DNA of 7,832 nucleotides, taken from assembly GCA_028280915.1 (NCBI GenBank), contig JANQKX010000289.1, positions 1 through 7,832 on the forward strand, written 5' to 3'. The stretch comes from Kiloniellaceae bacterium. Its GTDB lineage: Bacteria > Pseudomonadota > Alphaproteobacteria > Kiloniellales > Kiloniellaceae. The translations under genes were made by a program, and so were the position numbers. Under the pieces are notes generated by a model. That model saw only the letters and a list, made by a program, of their open reading frames with translations, was not told where the DNA came from and did not search any database. Positions 6,489 through 7,832 of this stretch are shown piece by piece. Each line of letters starts with the position of its first letter. Within the stretch, counting starts at the first letter, position 1.

Positions 6489-7646
6489 ATGACGCTTTCG
6501 GCGCGCTGCTATGGGATGATCTATGGTTTTGTCTTGGCTGCCGTCTCGGTGGCTGCAGCGCCCACGTTTGCGGCTCAGTGCTGCGTTGAACGTGAGGGCA
6601 ATACCTCCTTGCGGACGGAGATTGTTGCCGAGGGGCTCGACGAGCCCTGGGGCCTGGCCTTCCTGCCCGACGGGTCGATCCTCGTCACCGAACGGCCGGG
6701 CGCCATACGCCGCGTGGTTAATGGGAAGGTCTCCGATCCTTTCAGCGGCCTTCCCGCCATCGGTGATGTGGGCCAGGGCGGCCTGCTTGACATTGCGTTG
6801 GACCCCGATTTTGCCGAAACGCAGACCATCTTTTTCACCTTTGCCGAGCCGTCGGCGGCCGGGGATGCCTATGGAACGGCCGTGGCCCGCGCGCGGGTCG
6901 ATCTTGACGGCGAAGGTCTCGAGGACGTGCAAATCATCTTCAGCGCCAACAAAAAAAGTTCCGGCGGGCGGCACTTCGGATCCCGTCTCCGCTTTGCCGG
7001 GGATGGTACGCTTTTTGTCACCCTTGGCGACCGGGGCACTCAAATGCGGGCGCAGGACCCCTTCGATCACGCCGGGTCGGTGATCAGGATCAACCGTGAT
7101 GGCTCGGTGCCGGCGGAAAACCCCTTCGCGGACGGCAAGGATGCCCTGCCGGAAATCTGGTCCATCGGCCATCGCAACGCGCAAGGGGCGGCCATCCATC
7201 CCCAAACCGGCGAACTCTGGACCTTGTCCCATGGGGCGGCGGGCGGTGATGAGGTCAACAAGCCGCAAGCGGGCCTTAACTACGGATGGCCGTTGATTTC
7301 CTATGGCGAAAACTATTCCGGCGCGCCATTTGCCATGGGCGCGGCGGCCGAAGGGCTCGAGCAGCCGATCTTTTATTGGGACCCGTCCATCGCACCCTCG
7401 GGCTTTGATTTTTACGATCCTGCCGAGCCGCTCATTCCCGATTGGCAGGGCTCGCTCTTGGCAGGCGCCTTGCGGGAACAGTACCTCTCGCGCCTGGTGC
7501 TTGACGGGCAAGAGGTCATTGCCGAAGAGCGCTATCTGGTGGATCGCTTCGGCCGCATTCGCGATGTGCGGACCGGCCCGGATGGGGCCGTCTGGCTGTT
7601 GACGGACAGCTCTTCGGGCCAGTTGATCCGGGTCACCCAAGACTAG
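6489..7646 (+). CDS. Exported PQQ-dependent sugar dehydrogenase (glucose/sorbosone dehydrogenase family)
   Basis: 385 residues, normal for the soluble aldose sugar dehydrogenase group (relatives of E. coli YliI and soluble glucose dehydrogenase B). A signal peptide (hydrophobic core about residues 11-24, cleavage near 28-29) puts it in the periplasm. The beta-propeller body shows LDEPWGLAFLPDGSILVTERPG (50-71), GQGGLLDIALDPDF (95-108), GGRHFGSRLRF (159-169, H162 matching the catalytic His of the family), LGDRG (179-183), GHRNAQG (227-233, with the conserved Arg), HGAAGGDEVN (248-257), LNYGWP (263-268), PSIAPSG (299-305) and GALREQYLSRL (326-336). Such enzymes oxidise aldose sugars using PQQ and calcium and pass electrons to quinones or cytochromes. 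Two adjacent cysteines (31-32) open the mature protein; no lipobox precedes them. PQQ biosynthesis genes are not in view. It is divergent from the diheme cytochrome. Confidence 0.92.
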   Translation: MTLSARCYGMIYGFVLAAVSVAAAPTFAAQCCVEREGNTSLRTEIVAEGLDEPWGLAFLPDGSILVTERPGAIRRVVNGKVSDPFSGLPAIGDVGQGGLLDIALDPDFAETQTIFFTFAEPSAAGDAYGTAVARARVDLDGEGLEDVQIIFSANKKSSGGRHFGSRLRFAGDGTLFVTLGDRGTQMRAQDPFDHAGSVIRINRDGSVPAENPFADGKDALPEIWSIGHRNAQGAAIHPQTGELWTLSHGAAGGDEVNKPQAGLNYGWPLISYGENYSGAPFAMGAAAEGLEQPIFYWDPSIAPSGFDFYDPAEPLIPDWQGSLLAGALREQYLSRLVLDGQEVIAEERYLVDRFGRIRDVRTGPDGAVWLLTDSSSGQLIRVTQD

Positions 7647-7733
7647 ATTGGCAGGCCCCAGGAAAGCACCAGAGAAAGCGACTAAGAAAACCGCTGTGGA
7701 AACCGCCGATTTCACCCCTTCAAGAGAGCGCCC
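7647..7733 (+). other. Short gap without recognised terminator or promoter
   Basis: The 87 bases contain a near-direct repeat (AAAACCGC...AAACCGCC at about 7687-7706) but no stem followed by a T-run and no clear -35/-10 pair. This leaves read-through from the sugar dehydrogenase into the VOC gene plausible. Confidence 0.4.
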
Positions 7734-7832
7734 ATGCCTAAGATTTCCAGAATAGTCCTGAGAAGTTGCCAACCTCAGGCTCAAACAGCTTTCTATGCGG
7801 AAGTCTTGGGCATGTCCGTGTTGGCCGATGGC
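7734..7832 (+). CDS. VOC-family (glyoxalase/dioxygenase fold) protein, N-terminal fragment
   Basis: An open frame runs from the ATG at 7734 to the window end, 33 residues. The stretch TAFYAEVLGMSVLADG matches the first beta-alpha-beta unit of vicinal-oxygen-chelate proteins (FY..VLGM signature). A GAGAG ribosome site lies 5 bases upstream, and an in-frame TAA at 7683 excludes a much earlier start. The usual metal-binding His just before the first strand is an Arg here (SRIVLRS), so this may be a non-metal or divergent member; too little is visible to assign a reaction. Base composition is less GC-rich than in neighbouring genes. It lies 87 bases after the sugar dehydrogenase without an obvious terminator, so co-transcription is possible. 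Confidence 0.7.
   Translation, partial: MPKISRIVLRSCQPQAQTAFYAEVLGMSVLADG

Noticed and set aside
6347..6589. An 80-codon frame starting with MKISP repeats
   Set aside because: No ribosome site upstream, and its second half is the out-of-phase reading of the sugar dehydrogenase start. The repeat itself is retained as a DNA feature.
6405..7784. A 459-codon open frame on the minus strand
   Set aside because: It lies antisense over the sugar dehydrogenase, whose plus-strand frame carries the full family motif series. The antisense product has no recognisable domain; it reflects GC-rich codon bias.

Overview
The window looks like a piece of a Gram-negative, probably proteobacterial chromosome. 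Coding DNA is GC-rich, genes start behind AGGA-type ribosome sites, and two products carry export signals: a c-type cytochrome and a PQQ-type dehydrogenase. An alphaproteobacterium is my best guess, but that rests on style and gene content, not on a marker gene. I see no rRNA, tRNA, CRISPR array, insertion sequence or phage gene.

Left part (1-3530, + strand): the C-terminal half of a glutathione S-transferase, closed by an intrinsic terminator. Next comes a 551-residue fusion of a pyridoxamine-phosphate-oxidase-like flavin domain to a ferredoxin-NADP reductase-type FAD/NAD(P)H module. After 54 bases there is a glutathione-reductase/lipoamide-dehydrogenase-like flavoprotein. These make a cytoplasmic thiol/flavin redox cluster, and the last two probably share a transcript.

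Middle (3531-5943): two intrinsic terminators of opposite polarity lie interlocked between convergent genes. Then, on the minus strand, there is a large exported diheme cytochrome of the cytochrome c peroxidase/MauG superfamily (736 residues), with two CXXCH sites far apart, extra cysteines and a calcium-loop-like tail.

Right part (5944-7832): a 545-base divergent intergenic region. It is strongly AT-rich near the cytochrome, holds several dyads, and carries a 15-base tandem repeat in its GC-richer half. It is followed by an exported PQQ-dependent sugar dehydrogenase of the glucose/sorbosone dehydrogenase family and the first 33 codons of a VOC (glyoxalase/dioxygenase fold) protein.

Together the region suggests oxidative and electron-transfer metabolism: a cytoplasmic NAD(P)H-flavin-thiol set on the left and a periplasmic sugar oxidation/heme redox pair on the right. 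No single feature proves a new system. The most unusual points are the flavohemoglobin-like fusion without globin or ferredoxin domain, the disulfide reductase lacking its catalytic histidine, the enlarged diheme cytochrome, and the tandem repeat with dyads in the divergent promoter region.
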